DNA of 64,000 bases from CAVPCY01 sp963702525 (GCA_963702525.1 CAVPCY010000018.1:28553-92552), one strand, 5' to 3'. Counted from the first letter of the stretch, positions 49,086 through 60,009 are shown. The notes: generated by a model from the letters alone, not told the origin. A program made the numbers and translations.

Positions 49086-50404
49086 TGGACTTCTCGGACC
49101 TCTCACGGCAGATCAGCCAGGGCACCGACGCTCTCCAGAGCATCGAGCTCTCGAGAACGGCGGCTCAGCTCAAGGCGCTGGTGGCCAATCCCACTGCCAA
49201 CACGACCCTCACACTCATAGCGGTTGCGGTCGTCAGCGTGATCGTCCTCCTGCTTGTGGTGGGGCTGCTGATCGCCCTCGTTCCCTCCAAGCGGTATCGG
49301 ACCGTCCGAATCCGCGAGTACACCGTCGAGGAGCCCGAGCCGACTCCGGCCGCCGAAGGGGCGGATAGTGACGCAGGCGAGGCGGTAGAGAAGAAACCCT
49401 CGGCCTGGCAGACCGTCGCCTCGGGCACGAAGCGAGCGATTGCGGCCATCCCGGTGGGCTGGGTGATCGTGGCACTGGCGGTGCTCTCGTTCGCAGCCGC
49501 CGACGCGGCCACATCGGACAACTCCTACTGCCTTGACGGGTGTCACGACGAAACCGTGAACGAGACTGTGGCCAAACAGTCAGCGGTGCACGGCGACTGC
49601 ATTGACTGCCACGAGAACCCGGCGGTCCTTGCGACGCCCACGAACCTGCTCTCGCGGATGCTGATGGTCTACGACACGATGCAGGGGGGCGAGCCGCCCA
49701 CCTCGGTGCGGGTCGACTCGGAGAACTGCCTGTCGTGTCACCAGGAGATCGCCAAGGGTGTCAGGGTCAGCCGTACCCGCGTCAAGATGTCGCATGAGGA
49801 AGTGATCGCGCAGGGTCAGTCGTGCACCACTACCTGTCACTCCCTTGCGGGTCACGGGACTCGCAGCTACGTGGCCGGCATGTCGCCTTGCATCACGTGC
49901 CACGACGGCGTGAAGGCGTCAGCCGACTGCGGCGTCTGCCACGTGGGGGACCCCGCGCAGTCCTGGACTGCATCGGCGGAAGGTACTTCCACGCTCGGCT
50001 CGGGGGACATCCAGTACCCCACCGTGACCGCCGCAAACAAGGACTGTGGCGCGTGCCACAACCTCAAGAAGGAGTGCGACTCCTGCCACGGCATACGGTT
50101 GCCGCACACAGAGGCATTCCGTAGTGGTGGCCACGCGATGCAGTCTGCGTTCGAGGGCAAGAAGACCTGTTGGAACTGCCACCAGCCGGGTGAGTGCAAC
50201 GCCAGGTGCCATCAGTCGATCAGCAACGGTGGCATGAGTGGGCACGGCGGGAACTGGAAGAGCCAGCACGGCGTCAACGGGCCGCGTTCCATCTGCGGCT
50301 GCCACGACGGCAGGCCGGGAGTCGATCGGACCACGTCGTTCTGCTACGTGTGTCACGACTCGCCGGGCCGGCAGCCGCAGCCCGACTTCCCGGTGCCTGA
50401 GTGA
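49085..50404 (+). CDS. Membrane multiheme cytochrome with variant CX3CH heme sites
   Basis: 439 residues, intact. Two transmembrane helices (about residues 42-66 and 118-138) around a charged cytoplasmic-type segment (PSKRYRTVRIREYTVEEPEPTP). The outer domain has eight CxxCH (CIDCH, CLSCH, CITCH, CGVCH, CGACH, CDSCH, CWNCH, CYVCH), three CX3CH variants (CLDGCH, CTTTCH, CNARCH) and one CGCH, for up to 12 hemes. Starts in the stop of the preceding cytochrome, so both are made together. Confidence 0.88.
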   Translation: MDFSDLSRQISQGTDALQSIELSRTAAQLKALVANPTANTTLTLIAVAVVSVIVLLLVVGLLIALVPSKRYRTVRIREYTVEEPEPTPAAEGADSDAGEAVEKKPSAWQTVASGTKRAIAAIPVGWVIVALAVLSFAAADAATSDNSYCLDGCHDETVNETVAKQSAVHGDCIDCHENPAVLATPTNLLSRMLMVYDTMQGGEPPTSVRVDSENCLSCHQEIAKGVRVSRTRVKMSHEEVIAQGQSCTTTCHSLAGHGTRSYVAGMSPCITCHDGVKASADCGVCHVGDPAQSWTASAEGTSTLGSGDIQYPTVTAANKDCGACHNLKKECDSCHGIRLPHTEAFRSGGHAMQSAFEGKKTCWNCHQPGECNARCHQSISNGGMSGHGGNWKSQHGVNGPRSICGCHDGRPGVDRTTSFCYVCHDSPGRQPQPDFPVPE

Positions 50405-50429
50405 CGTGGATGACTCGGCAGGAGGGGGA

Positions 50430-52538
50430 ATGACGGCCGGGGAAGTGAGCGGTCTCGACGATCAGGCCGGGATACCAGAGCCGGCATCGCAGGACGCCGA
50501 CCATTCGCTCGCCGACACCCTCGGCGACGCCGCTTGGTACGTAGCGCTTGGCACGGTGGCGCTCGTGCCGCTGCTGATGGCCAATCGGCTTGACAGCACT
50601 GCGGCGCCGCTGCTGGCGCAGGGTCACGTCCTGTTGAAGGCGATGGCGCTCGTGGTAGGGGGATTCGGCTCGCTCGCGCTCTACGGGCTCTCTCTGGCGG
50701 CAGGGCGTCGTCACGTGCGCATCGACCGGTCCATGTTGCTGGCCGGGCTGCTCGCCGTGTGGGCGCTTGTGTCCGCACTGATGTCTCCGGCACGCGGGGC
50801 CTCTCTGATCGGCTCGCCGATCACCGCGGAAGGCGCGCTCACCGTCTGCGCGGGCCTGTCGCTCCTGTGCGTGGTGGCGTCCCTGGCGGACTCGGTGCGA
50901 CGCGTTCGCTCGCTGGCGTTCACCGTGGCCGCTTCCGCGGCGCTCGTCGCGGCCTATGGTTGGTTGCAGGTGCTCGGCGCAGATCCCGATCAAGTGGCAG
51001 CAGCTGGGGTGGGGGAGCACGCGTGCGTTCGGCAGCATCGGGAACCCCGACACGTACGGCGCCTTCCTCACGCTCGGGACGATGGTGTCGCTGGGACTGG
51101 TGTTCTCGGAGCGGCGGGCGCGGACATCGGTTGCGGCGTGGATGCTTCTCATCCTCACATCGACGGGGCTCTTCCTCTCGTACTCACGCGGCGCATGGCT
51201 GGGAGCGATCGTAGGCCTGGTCGCGTTCTTCGTTTGGCGCCCGCGCAAGGCGGTGAAGGCGGGAGTGCGGGATGCAGTCCTCGCGGCGGTCCTCGTTGCG
51301 GCGATGGTGCTGGGCTGGTACGTGTCGAGCCGAGGCGGTACGCCCGACGTGGATGTGGTCCGCCGAGTGGCGTCGGTCGCCGAGAGCCGGCAACCAGGAC
51401 GTCAACGCCAGGCTGCTTCTGTGGCGGTCCTCGGTGGCGGTGGTCGCAGGGTCACCTGTCTGGGGCGTGGGTCCCGGGGCGTTCCTCAACGGGCTCGAGC
51501 CGGTCGTGCCTGAAGAGCTCAACCGCATGGGCGCGGGGGTCTTCCTGCGCGACAGCCCCCACAGCATCTGGGTCCAGCACGCAGTCGAGTACGGGATCGT
51601 GGGACTCGCGCTCTGGCTTGCGCTCTACGCGATGGTCGCCTTCCGCTCGGGTCGCGTCATAGCGCAGCTCCGGAGCCGCGGAGCTGGCGCGGAGGGCACC
51701 TTGGTGGGGCTGTGGGCCGCGTGCGCTGCGTTCCTTGTGGCAGCGACGTTCGCGCCGAGCTCCGTCCCCGGGTCGATGACGTTTCTCGCCGTTCTCGGCG
51801 CACTTGCGTCGCCTTCGGCCGTGCGGCGCGACGTGGAGTCTGTGGCATGGGCGCGCGTGCTTGGGGGAGTGCTCGCTGTGCTCTCGATCGCCGTGGTCCT
51901 CTTCGGGGGCGTGCGTCTGATGGCCGGCCGCCAGGCGGCCATCGCGCAGGACCGGAGTCTTCCCATCACGGTGCGCACGGCCGCAGCGGAGCAGGCCGCG
52001 CGGCTGGACCCGCTGAGCGCGGAGTACCGTGTGATAGTCGCCAACACAGCGGCGGACGAGGTCAAGTCGGTCATGGTGTCGGGCGCCCTAGGGAACCCGC
52101 AGGTGGCGCTCGACCGTGCCCTGAGCAACGCGCAGCGCGCCGTTGAGATGGAGCCGACCGACCCGTCCAGGCGTACGCTTCTCATCCAGATGCTGCTGCT
52201 GGGGGGACGCATCGACCAGGGTCTTCTCGAGCAGGCGCAGGAGGTTGCGCGAGCAGGCCCGACGGGACTTCCCGACGAACCTGGGCATCCGCTACCTCGA
52301 GGCGCGCGTGGCGCAGAAGCGCGGGGACCTGGCCGGCGCCGAGAAGACGCTGGACGAAGTGCTCGAGGTGCAGCCGGGCTACGCGGACGCGTCGTTGCTG
52401 AAGGCGGACATCCAGGCGGACCAGCAACGATTCGACGAGGCCGCGAAGACGCTCAAGGCAGCACAGGAGCACTCGAGCGACGAGCGCCTGCAGTTGATGC
52501 TCGACGACCTCGCGAAGAGGCGGTCGCAGAATCAGTGA
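50430..52538 (+). CDS. O-antigen ligase/Wzy_C-family membrane protein with C-terminal TPR, second copy (frameshifts)
   Basis: About 700 residues over shifts near 50990, 51390 and 52250. Ten or more helices; the Wzy_C region reads GSIGNPDTYGAFLTLGTM, SYSRGAWLGAIVGLVAFF, PVWGVGPGAFLNGLEPVVPEEL and RDSPHSIWVQHAVEYG, with the conserved histidine. C-terminal TPR helices (RYLEARVAQKRGDLAGAEKTLDEVLEVQPGYADASLLKADIQ). Same architecture as the gene at 40594. GGAGGGGGA precedes ATG 50430. Ends convergent with the glycan locus (stops overlap by 7 bp). Confidence 0.85.
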
Positions 52539-54391
52539 TGGCCGCGAGTCGAGAACTCCGGATCGAACTCCAGAATCAGCCGCGCCATCTCTTCGACCCG
52601 CCCCGCTACCGCCGCATTGATCAGGGCGGAGTAGTCGGGCTGCTCGGCGTCCCATGGTGCGCTCCCACGACGCGCTGGATCTTCTCGGCGGAGGTGGGTG
52701 CGAGCGACTCGTGCTCGTGGACGAGCGATTCGTGCAGCTTCTCGCCCGGACGCAGCCCCACGAAGGTGACGTCGGCGGGCACGCCGGAGAGCGCGATCAT
52801 CTTGCGGGCCAGGTCGACGATCTTGACCGGCTCGCCCATCTCGAGCACGAGGACGTCGCCGTTCTCGCCGATGGCCTGGGCCTGCAGCACGAGGCGGCAG
52901 GCCTCGGGGATGGTCATGAAGTAGCGGGTGACGTCGGGGTCGGTGACGGTGAGCGGTCCGCCGCGGCGCAACTGGTTCTCGAAGATCGGGACGACGCTGC
53001 CTCGGCTGGCGAGCACGTTGCCGAACCTGACGGCGACCGAGAGCATCGTCCCGCGCTTCGCGGCCGAGAGCATGACGTGCTCGGCGAGGGACTTCGTGAG
53101 CCCCATGATGTTGGCGGGCGCGACGGCCTTGTCGGTCGAGATGAGCACGAAGCGCTCGGCGTCGGCAGCGCTCGGCGGCTTCGATGACGTTCGAGGTGCC
53201 GAGCACGTTGGTCTTGACGGCCTCGTCGGGTGCGAGCTCCATCAGCGGCACGTGCTTGTAGGCGGCGGCGTGCAAGACGACCTGCGGGCGGTACTCGTCG
53301 AAGATGCGCTCGAGCCGGTCGGCGTCGCGGATGTCGCAGATGCACATGACCGGCACGTCCGCGTCGAGCTGACTCAGTTCGAGCCACAGCTCGTAGAGGC
53401 GCGTCTCGTCGATCTCGACGAGGAGCAGCTTCGCGGGCCCCAGCTGCATCGTCTGGCGGCAGAGCTCCGAGCCGATCGACCCGGCCGCGCCGGTGATGGC
53501 GACGACCTTGCCGGCGATCGTCCCGCGGATCTGCTCGACGTCGATAGGGGTGGGCTCGCGCCCGAGGAGGTCCTCGACCTCGACTTTGCGCAGGTCGGTG
53601 AGGCTGACGCTGCCCTTCTCGATGACGAGCGGCGGCATGATGCGCGTCTGCCGCCCCGGCCTCCGCGGCGGCGTTGAGCACGCGGCGAACGGTGTCTTGG
53701 GGCGCGCTGGGCAGCGCGACCAGCACCTCTTCGACCTCGCGCGCTGCGACGATGCGTGCGAGGTCGCTCGTGGTGCCGAGCACCCGCACGCCGCCGATGG
53801 TGCGGCCCTGCAGCGCGCTCGTTGTCGTCGAGGAAGCCCACGGCGCTCAGACCGAGCTGTGGGCGGCTCTGGATCTCGCGCAGCAGCAGCGATCCCGCGC
53901 TGCCAGCGCCCACGATGAGGACGCGGTGGCCTTCGCCCGCTTGGGTGCTGCGCAGGTAGACGAGCACGCGGGCGCCCGCACGGATGCCGGCGACCCCGAG
54001 CAGGACCAGCACCGCCTGCACGAGCAGCACGCCGATGGGTACCAGACGCATGCCCTCGGCGGTCTGGAAGAAGTAGTCGACGACGGCGAGCAGGGCGAAG
54101 CCGATGAGCACCGCGCCGCTCACCCGCAGCATCGTGTCGACGCTCACGTAGCGCAGCACCAGGCGGTAGAGGCCGAACAGCGTGAAGAGCGTCAGGTACA
54201 CGACGGCCGCAGCGACGATCGCGATGGGCAGGCCGCGCGCGAAGTCGGCGGGGATGGCGCCCTCGAAGCGGGCGTAGTACGCGATCAGCGTCGCGATGGC
54301 GATGACGGCGGTGTCGAGCACGTAGAGCAGCGAGCCGGAAGAGGCGTCCGCCCTGCTGGGCCGAGGCGAGCATGCGGTTCGCGAGCCTCAT
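52532..54391 (-). CDS. WbpM/FlaA1/CapD-like nucleotide-sugar 4,6-dehydratase (several frameshifts)
   Basis: About 620 residues. Four N-terminal helices (LDTAVIAIATLIAYYARFEGA; AIVAAAVVYLTLFTLFGLYRLVLR), a first Rossmann domain (HRVLIVGAGSAGSLLLREI), then the catalytic SDR domain: VVAITGAAGSIGSELCRQ, HAAAYKHVPLMEL, STDKAVAPANIMGLTKSLAE with the Met-x3-Lys that replaces the usual Tyr-x3-Lys, and FVGLRPGEKLHESL. Makes UDP-4-keto-6-deoxy-HexNAc, the substrate of the aminotransferase encoded just upstream. Start 54391 overlaps the aminotransferase stop. Confidence 0.92.
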   Translation of the reverse strand: MRLANRMLASAQQGGRLFRLAALRARHRRHRHRDADRVLRPLRGRHPRRLRARPAHRDRRCGRRVPDALHAVRPLPPGAALRERRHDAAGERRGAHRLRPARRRRLLLPDRRGHASGTHRRAARAGGAGPARGRRHPCGRPRARLPAQHPSGRRPPRPHRGRWQRGIAAAARDPEPPTARSERRGLPRRQRARCRAAPSAACGCSAPRATSHASSQRARSKRCWSRCPARPKTPFAACSTPPRRPGRQTRIMPPLVIEKGSVSLTDLRKVEVEDLLGREPTPIDVEQIRGTIAGKVVAITGAAGSIGSELCRQTMQLGPAKLLLVEIDETRLYELWLELSQLDADVPVMCICDIRDADRLERIFDEYRPQVVLHAAAYKHVPLMELAPDEAVKTNVLGTSNVIEAAERCRRRALRAHLDRQGRRARQHHGAHEVPRRARHALGREARDDALGRRQVRQRARQPRQRRPDLREPVAPRRTAHRHRPRRHPLLHDHPRGLPPRAAGPGHRRERRRPRARDGRAGQDRRPGPQDDRALRRARRRHLRGAASGREAARIARPRARVARTHLRREDPARRGSAPWDAEQPDYSALINAAVAGRVEEMARLILEFDPEFSTRGHH

Positions 54392-55614
54392 CGGGCCGCC
54401 ACATCCATGACCTTGCGGACCGCGGCGATGGTGTCGTCGATGTCGGCGTCGGCGAGTGTGGGGTGGACGAAGAAGGCGAGTGAGGTCTCGTGCGCGCGTG
54501 CAGCGCCCGGGAGTCGCTCGGCAGGGCCGAGACCGGCCGCGCACGAACGCCTCCTCGCGGTAGAGCTCGGCGCACGAGCCGTACTGGACGGGCGTGCCCT
54601 CGGCGGTGACGGCGGCTATCACGCGGTCGCGGTCCCAGCCGTCCGCGAGGCGCTCGGGCTCGACCTGCGCGTAGAGGCGGTAGAAGGCGTGCTCGAAGTC
54701 CTCGGGCGGCAGGGGGCAGGCGATCCCGGGCACGCCGGCAAGCTCCGTCAGCCAGCCGATGAGCGAGCGCCGTGCGCCGCTCGTGCGCAGCAGGGCAGCT
54801 CGCGCAGGCCCGACGCGCGCCATCGCGGCTTCGAGCTCCGGCATGCGGTAGTTGGAGCCGAAGCCGTCGTGCGAGCCAGCGGAAGACCGAGGCGGGTCGC
54901 GGCGTGGTGTCGGTGGCCTTCGCGAGGGACTTGCCGTGGTCCTTGTACTCCCAGGCGCGGCGGTAGGCGGCCTCATCATCGAGGGCGAGCAGGCCGCCTT
55001 CGCCTGCCGAGACGATCTTGTCCTGGCAGAACGAGAAGGCGGCCGCGTGGCCGATCGAGCCCACAGGGCGGCCCTTGTAGCGTGCCCCATGCGCTTGCGC
55101 GCAGTCCTCGATGACCAGGAGGCCGTGCTGCTCGGCCAGCGCCATGAGCGGGTCCATGTCGACCGGCCAGCCGCCCAGATGCACGGGGATCACGGCGCGC
55201 GGTGCGGCTGGTGAGCACGGCGGCGACCGTCTCGGCGGTGAGGTTGTTCGCTTCGGGGTCGATGTCGGCGACGACCGGGGTGGCGCCCACGGCCACGGCG
55301 CAGCTCGCGGTGGCGATGAAGCTCCGGGCGGGGACGACGACCTCGTCGCCCGGACCGACGCCCAAGCGCGCGGAGCGCGAGCTCGAGCGCGAGGGTGCCG
55401 TTCGCGAGCGCGATCGCGTGCGTGCGGCCGAGCGCGGCGGCGTACTCGCGTCTCGAGCGCGCGGCCCTCCGTCCCGGTCCAGTAGTTCGATGCGGCCGCT
55501 GCGCAGCACGGCTGTCGACCGCGGCGATCTGGCGTCTCCGACGGCTGCGGCCACGCGGGCATCGGAGTCGTGCGGACGGGAGTGCCGCCGTCGATCGCGA
55601 GTCGTGTCAGTCAC
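54388..55614 (-). CDS. DegT/DnrJ/EryC1 sugar aminotransferase (several frameshifts)
   Basis: About 405 residues. ALELALRALGVGPGDEVVVPARSFIATA, VVADIDPEANNLTAE, VHLGGWPVDMDPLMALAEQHGLLVIEDCAQAHGA and AAFSFCQDKIVSAGEGGLLAL (PLP lysine in QDK) are typical, as is GFGSNYRMPELEAAM. Adds an amino group to the 4-keto sugar. GTG 55614 overlaps the NeuD-like stop by 8 bp. Sits between dehydratase and acyltransferase, as in bacillosamine or N-acylated amino-sugar pathways. Confidence 0.92.
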
Positions 55615-56231
55615 CGAGCGACTCCCGACGGGGTGGATGGGGCGGGCCGGGACGCCCACGCACACCGAGCGCGCAGGCAGGTCGTCGACGACAGCTGCGC
55701 CGGCGCCCACCGTGCTCCACGCGCCCACAGAGACGCCTGGAGAGGCGCAGGCGCCCACACCCACGAGCACGCCCTCACCGAGCGTCACCCCGCCGCACAG
55801 GGCGGCCTGGGGGCCGATGTGGCCGTGAGCGCCGATCACGACAGTCGTGGTCGACGGTGCAGCCGGTGTTGAGGATCGAGTCGGCGCCGATGTGCGCACC
55901 GGCGTTGACGACCACGCCGGCGGCGATGAAGGTGCCCTCGCCGAGCGTGACGTCGGCACCGATGATCGCCGATGGGTGGATGACGCGTCGCGGGCACGTG
56001 CCCGGTCGCGCGGTACTCGGCGAAGTAGCGTGCGCGCGTCGCGTTGTCGCCGATCGCGACGATGAAGCCGTCAGCCTCGGCGGCGTCGCCGTCGGTGATG
56101 ACGGGGTGCCCGAGCAGCGTCGGCGCATCGGTCGGCTGCCCGACGATGCCGGCGATCTCGTGACCCGCAGCCTGCGCCGCGTCGACGACGACCTTCGCGT
56201 GCCCGCCTGCGCCTACGACCAGCAGTCTCAC
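55607..56231 (-). CDS. NeuD/PglD-like sugar O/N-acyltransferase (two or three frameshifts)
   Basis: About 208 residues. N-terminal nucleotide-sugar-binding domain (LLVVGAGGHAKVVVDAAQAAGHEI, FIVAIGDNATRARYFAEY), then a left-handed beta-helix with hexapeptide repeats (IIGADVTLGEGTFIAAGVVVNAGAHIGADSILNTGC; HGHIGPQAALCGGVTLGEGVLVGVGA) ending VCVGVPARPI. Acylates the amino sugar made by the neighbouring aminotransferase. GTG start. Confidence 0.9.
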
Positions 56232-56259
56232 TGAAGCTCTCCTCGGTTGACGCCTCGTC

Positions 56260-56891
56260 CTACTCGCCCTCGAACGGCTTCATCGTCTCGCTGTCCGGCG
56301 CAGAGACGCCCTCGCGCTGAGCACGGCCGTCTTGACGGTCATCGAGCAGTATCCGCGCGTCGAGCGCGAACGAGCGGTGGTCCACGTACCAGACATCCAT
56401 CTCGAAGCGCTCCTGCCACGACACGGCGTTACGCCCGTTGACCTGCGCCCATCCGGTGATGCCGGGCCTGACCTCGTGGCGTCGCGCCTGCGTCTCATTG
56501 TAGCGGTCGAGGTACTCGGTGAGCAGCGGGCGCGGCCCCACGAAGCTCATCTCGCCGAGAAGGACGTTCCAGAGCTCGGGCAGCTCGTCGAGTGAGGTGG
56601 AGCGCAGGATGCGGCCGAAGGGCGTGAGCCGCTCGGCGTCCGTGGCTACCGCGTCGACGTCGCCCGCCGTGTCGCGTGCGTCGCGCATCGTGCGGAACTT
56701 GTAGATGGTGAAGAGCTTGCCGTCCCTGCCGGGGCGCTGCTGCCTGAAGAGGACCGGCGAGCCGAGCTTGACGCGGACGAGCAGGGCCACGACCAGCAGC
56801 ACCGGGCTCAGCACGACGAGCAGCACCGCCGACGACGACGACGTCGAGCGAGGCGCTTCACGGCGTCATACACGCGATGCGAGCGCTTCAC
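56260..56891 (-). CDS. Initiating undecaprenyl-phosphate sugar-1-phosphate transferase (one frameshift)
   Basis: About 209 residues: one N-terminal helix (VLLVVLSPVLLVVALLVRV), then the PglC/WcaJ-type catalytic domain: GSPVLFRQQRPGRDGKLFTIYKFRTMRD, LRSTSLDELPELWNVLLGEMSFVGPRPLL and RPGITGWAQVNGRN. Single-helix length fits the small PglC class, which loads the first sugar onto undecaprenyl phosphate. GTG 56891 overlaps the end of the GT4 gene; a shift near 56843 lies before the helix. Confidence 0.92.
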
Positions 56892-58033
56892 GGTACAACT
56901 CCTCGTAGGCGTCGATGATGCGGGGGAGGGCGTACTCGGCCTCGGCGCGTGCGCGGCCGGCAGCGCCGCGAGCGCGCAGCTCGCTCGGGGTGCGCGGCGG
57001 CGTCGTCGATGGCGGCAGCGAGCGCGGCGGGGTCGTTCTTGTCGACGATCCAGCCGGCGTCGGTCGCGACGGCGTCGGCGATGCCGCGGGTGTCGGTGCC
57101 GATGACGGGGATGCCGGAGGCCATCGCCTCGAGCGCCGAGCGGTTGAGGCCCTCGCGCTCGGAGCACGAGCAGCAGCGCGTCGCTCGCGGCGAGCACGGC
57201 GGGGATGTCGCGGCGGTAGCCCGCCCAGCGGACGCGCTTCGGTGAGCCGAGCGCGACGACCTTCTCGCGCAGCGGCGACTCGAGCGGGCCGTCGCCGACG
57301 AGCACGAGCACGACGCGCGGGTCGGCGCACCTGCGCGAAGCGCCTCGAGCGACGAGCGCGTGGCGCTTCACGGGGGCCAGCTCGGCGACCATCGTGAGCA
57401 TGAAGTCGTCGTCGGGCGACGTCGAGCTGCGTGCGCACGGCCGCGGCCTGCTCGGCGCTCGACCGCACCGGCGGCCGTAGCGCGTCCATGTCGACGCCGA
57501 TGCCGGGGATGAGCCGAACGCGCTCGGCGTCGATGCCGCCGAGGCGCTGCGCCGCCGAGAAGTCCTCGTCGTTGATGGTGACCAGGTAGTCGGTCCACGG
57601 CGCGGCGCAGGCGCTCCATGCGGCGGTAGGCGGCGTTGCGCGGCGCGGCGCCGCCCTCGTAGAAGTGGAAGCCGTGGGCGGTGTAGATGACCGCGGGGCC
57701 GCTGCGCCAGGCGGCGCGCTTGCGCAGCGCGTAGCGGGTCACGAACGCCGCGATGGGCGTGTGCACGTGCACGATGTCGTAGCGCGCCCGCCGAGACCAC
57801 CTCGCGGACCCGCGCGCGCCGAGCCGATCAGGTTGCGCGGGTCGAGCGGGTTGCGGCTCCAGGCGACGTCGAAGCGCTCGTCGAAGGCGTCCGCGATGCG
57901 CGGGTTCTCGGCGGCGCCGTTGGCGAGCGCGTCGACGCGCCAGCCCTGGGCGCGGAAGTGCTCGGCGAAGGGCGCGAGGAAGCATCTCGAGCGTGATGGG
58001 GACGGTCGTGACGAAGAGGGCCGCGTGAGCCAC
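56866..58033 (-). CDS. GT4-family glycosyltransferase (several frameshifts)
   Basis: About 385 residues. YDIVHVHTPIAAFVTRYALRKRA, VIYTAHGFHFYEGGA, VRWAGYRRDIPAVLAASDALLL and MASGIPVIGTDTRGIADAV (acceptor/donor E-x7-E region nearby) fit GT4. First gene of the minus-strand glycan operon, with an upstream region shared with the divergent methyltransferase. Transfers a sugar onto the lipid-linked starter; specificity unknown. Confidence 0.87.
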
Positions 58034-58206
58034 TGAACTCCAATCGGTACCGCGCTGCGTCGCTACTATGGTAGCTGACTGAGTATGTCCCCGTTGCCTG
58101 CATCACGTGGCTACGTCGACTGCATCGCAATGCGGAATCGTATGATGAAATGACTTGAAGTACGCTGGTCGGTAGGTCTTGCGGAACTTGGCCTCGGAAG
58201 GAAGAC

Positions 58207-58953
58207 ATGACATCTCCGCTACGCAGGGTCGCCTCCGCCGCCAAGGCGCGACTGACGCCGTCCAAACCGGCCGAGATCGTGCCGCCGCTTGGAAGCGTCG
58301 ACTTCGGCGACCTTAGGCGCACGTCACCGGTGAGCGCCACCTTCGGCTTCGACCGCGGCACCCCGATCGACCGCTACTACATCGAGGGATTCCTGGCCGA
58401 GAACGCGTCGCTCGTCCGCGGCCGCGTGCTCGAGATCGGCGACCGCACGTACACGAAGCGCTTCGGCGGCGCGGCGGTCGATGTCGAGCGACGTGCTGCA
58501 CGTGACGGGGGAGTCGCCCGAGGCCACGATCGTCGCCGACCTGACCGACGCGACCGCCGATCGATCGGACAACTCGTTCGACTGCATCATCCTGACTCAG
58601 ACGCTCCAGTTCACCTACGCCATGGACCGAGTCGGTGTCCGAGCTCCACCGCATCCTGAAGCCGGGCGGCACTGCGTGCTGTGCACGGTCCCGGGCATCA
58701 GCCAGATCAGCCGCTACGACATGGAGCGCTGGGGCGACTACTGGCGGCTGACCTCGCTGTCGGCGCGGGAGCTCTTCGAGACGGCGTTCGCCGCCGATCA
58801 CGATCGAGGTGCGCACCTACGGCAACGTGCTTCGCCAGCGTGCGTTCCTGCACGGGATCGCCGTCGAGGAGGTCGCGACCGCGGAGCTCGACGTACACGA
58901 CGACGACTACCAGCTCATCGTCGCGATCGGCCGCGACGAAGGAGCCCGCGTAG
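58207..58953 (+). CDS. SAM-dependent methyltransferase (class I, type 11; frameshifts)
   Basis: About 248 residues over shifts near 58483, 58630, 58800 and 58940. FLAENASLVRGRVLEIGDRTYTKRFGG is the SAM-binding start; SDNSFDCIILTQTLQFTY and HRILKPGGTAL-like GTxxxTVPGISQISRYDMERWGDYWR follow. Resembles methyltransferases of surface-glycan loci. End set at TAG 58951-58953, which overlaps the GTG of the next gene. ATG follows GGAAGGAAG. Confidence 0.8.
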
Positions 58954-60009
58954 TGACTGGACCTCGCGTCGCAAGTCGCGCGAGCTGGCGTAACCGGCAT
59001 CGTGGGCGGCACGCGCCGTGGTGCTCGTCTACCACCGCGTCGCCGATCTCGAGCGCGACCCGCAGCTGCTCGCCGTGACGCCCGAGCAACTTCGAGGAGC
59101 AGATCGACGTGCTCAGGGAGTCCTCCACGTGCTCGCCCTCGCCGACTGGTCGAGGGCTGTGCGGGGCGGCGGGTGCCTGACCGCGCGGTTGCGGTCACCT
59201 TCGACGACGGCTACGCGGACAACCTGACGGAAGCGGCACCCGATGCTCGAGCGCGCACGGACGTGCCCGCGACGGTGTTCGTGAGCAGCGGCATACGTCG
59301 GACGCGGTGCGCGAGTTCTGGTGGGACGAGCTCGAGCGGCTGGTGCTCGTCGCCGCGAGCTTCCGGCCGCATCGAGCTTCTCGCTCGGCGAGCAGCGACT
59401 TCGGCTGGCCTTCGACGTCGGGACTCGAACGGACGCCGCATGACGCCCGTCGCTGACCCGGCCTGGAACATCACTCGGCCGCCGACTACGAGCCCGCGCC
59501 ACGTGCTCTATCGACGCTGCACGCGCATCTTCGCAGCCGCTGCGCCAGCGCCGAGCGCGAGCGTGCTGCTCTCGCGAGCTGCGCGACTGGTCGGCGACCC
59601 GGGCGCCGCCCGGCCGTCGCATCGGCCACTGACCGCCGACGAGGTCGCGCGAGCTCGACGCCTCGGCGTGGTGTCGAGGTCGGCGGCCACACACGTGGAC
59701 CACCAGGTCCTCTCTCGCTCGCGACCGAAGCGAGCAGCGCCAGCAGATCGTCGCACGACAAGGCCGCGCTCGAGCCGATCTCGGCCGCGATATCGCTCTG
59801 TTCTCCTACCCCTACGGGGGCTCGCGACGACTACACCGACGACATCCGTCGGCTCGTACGCGAGGCGGGTACTCGGGCGCCTGCGCGAACCACACCGGCA
59901 TCGTGAAGCCGTGGACCGACCCGTTCCGCATTCCCCGGTGCTCATCCCGAGACTGGACGCGGCGAGGAGTTCCGGCGCCGCTGAACGGGTGGTTCGATGG
60001 CTCGCCTGA
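58953..60009 (+). CDS. Polysaccharide deacetylase (NodB domain; many frameshifts)
   Basis: About 345 residues. VLVYHRVADLERDPQLLAVTPEQ and AVTFDDGYADN (first metal-binding Asp-Asp of NodB) open the domain; SYPYG and later WTDPFRIPR follow in other frames. Removes N- or O-acetyl groups from a glycan. Coupled to the methyltransferase by a 1-bp overlap and overlapping the next glycosyltransferase start. Heavily frameshifted, so boundaries are approximate. Confidence 0.75.

Noticed and set aside
52532..55090. One 852-codon minus-strand frame as a fused dehydratase-aminotransferase
   Set aside because: The sense alternates between frames; a TGA/ATG overlap at 54388-54391 separates two ordinary genes.
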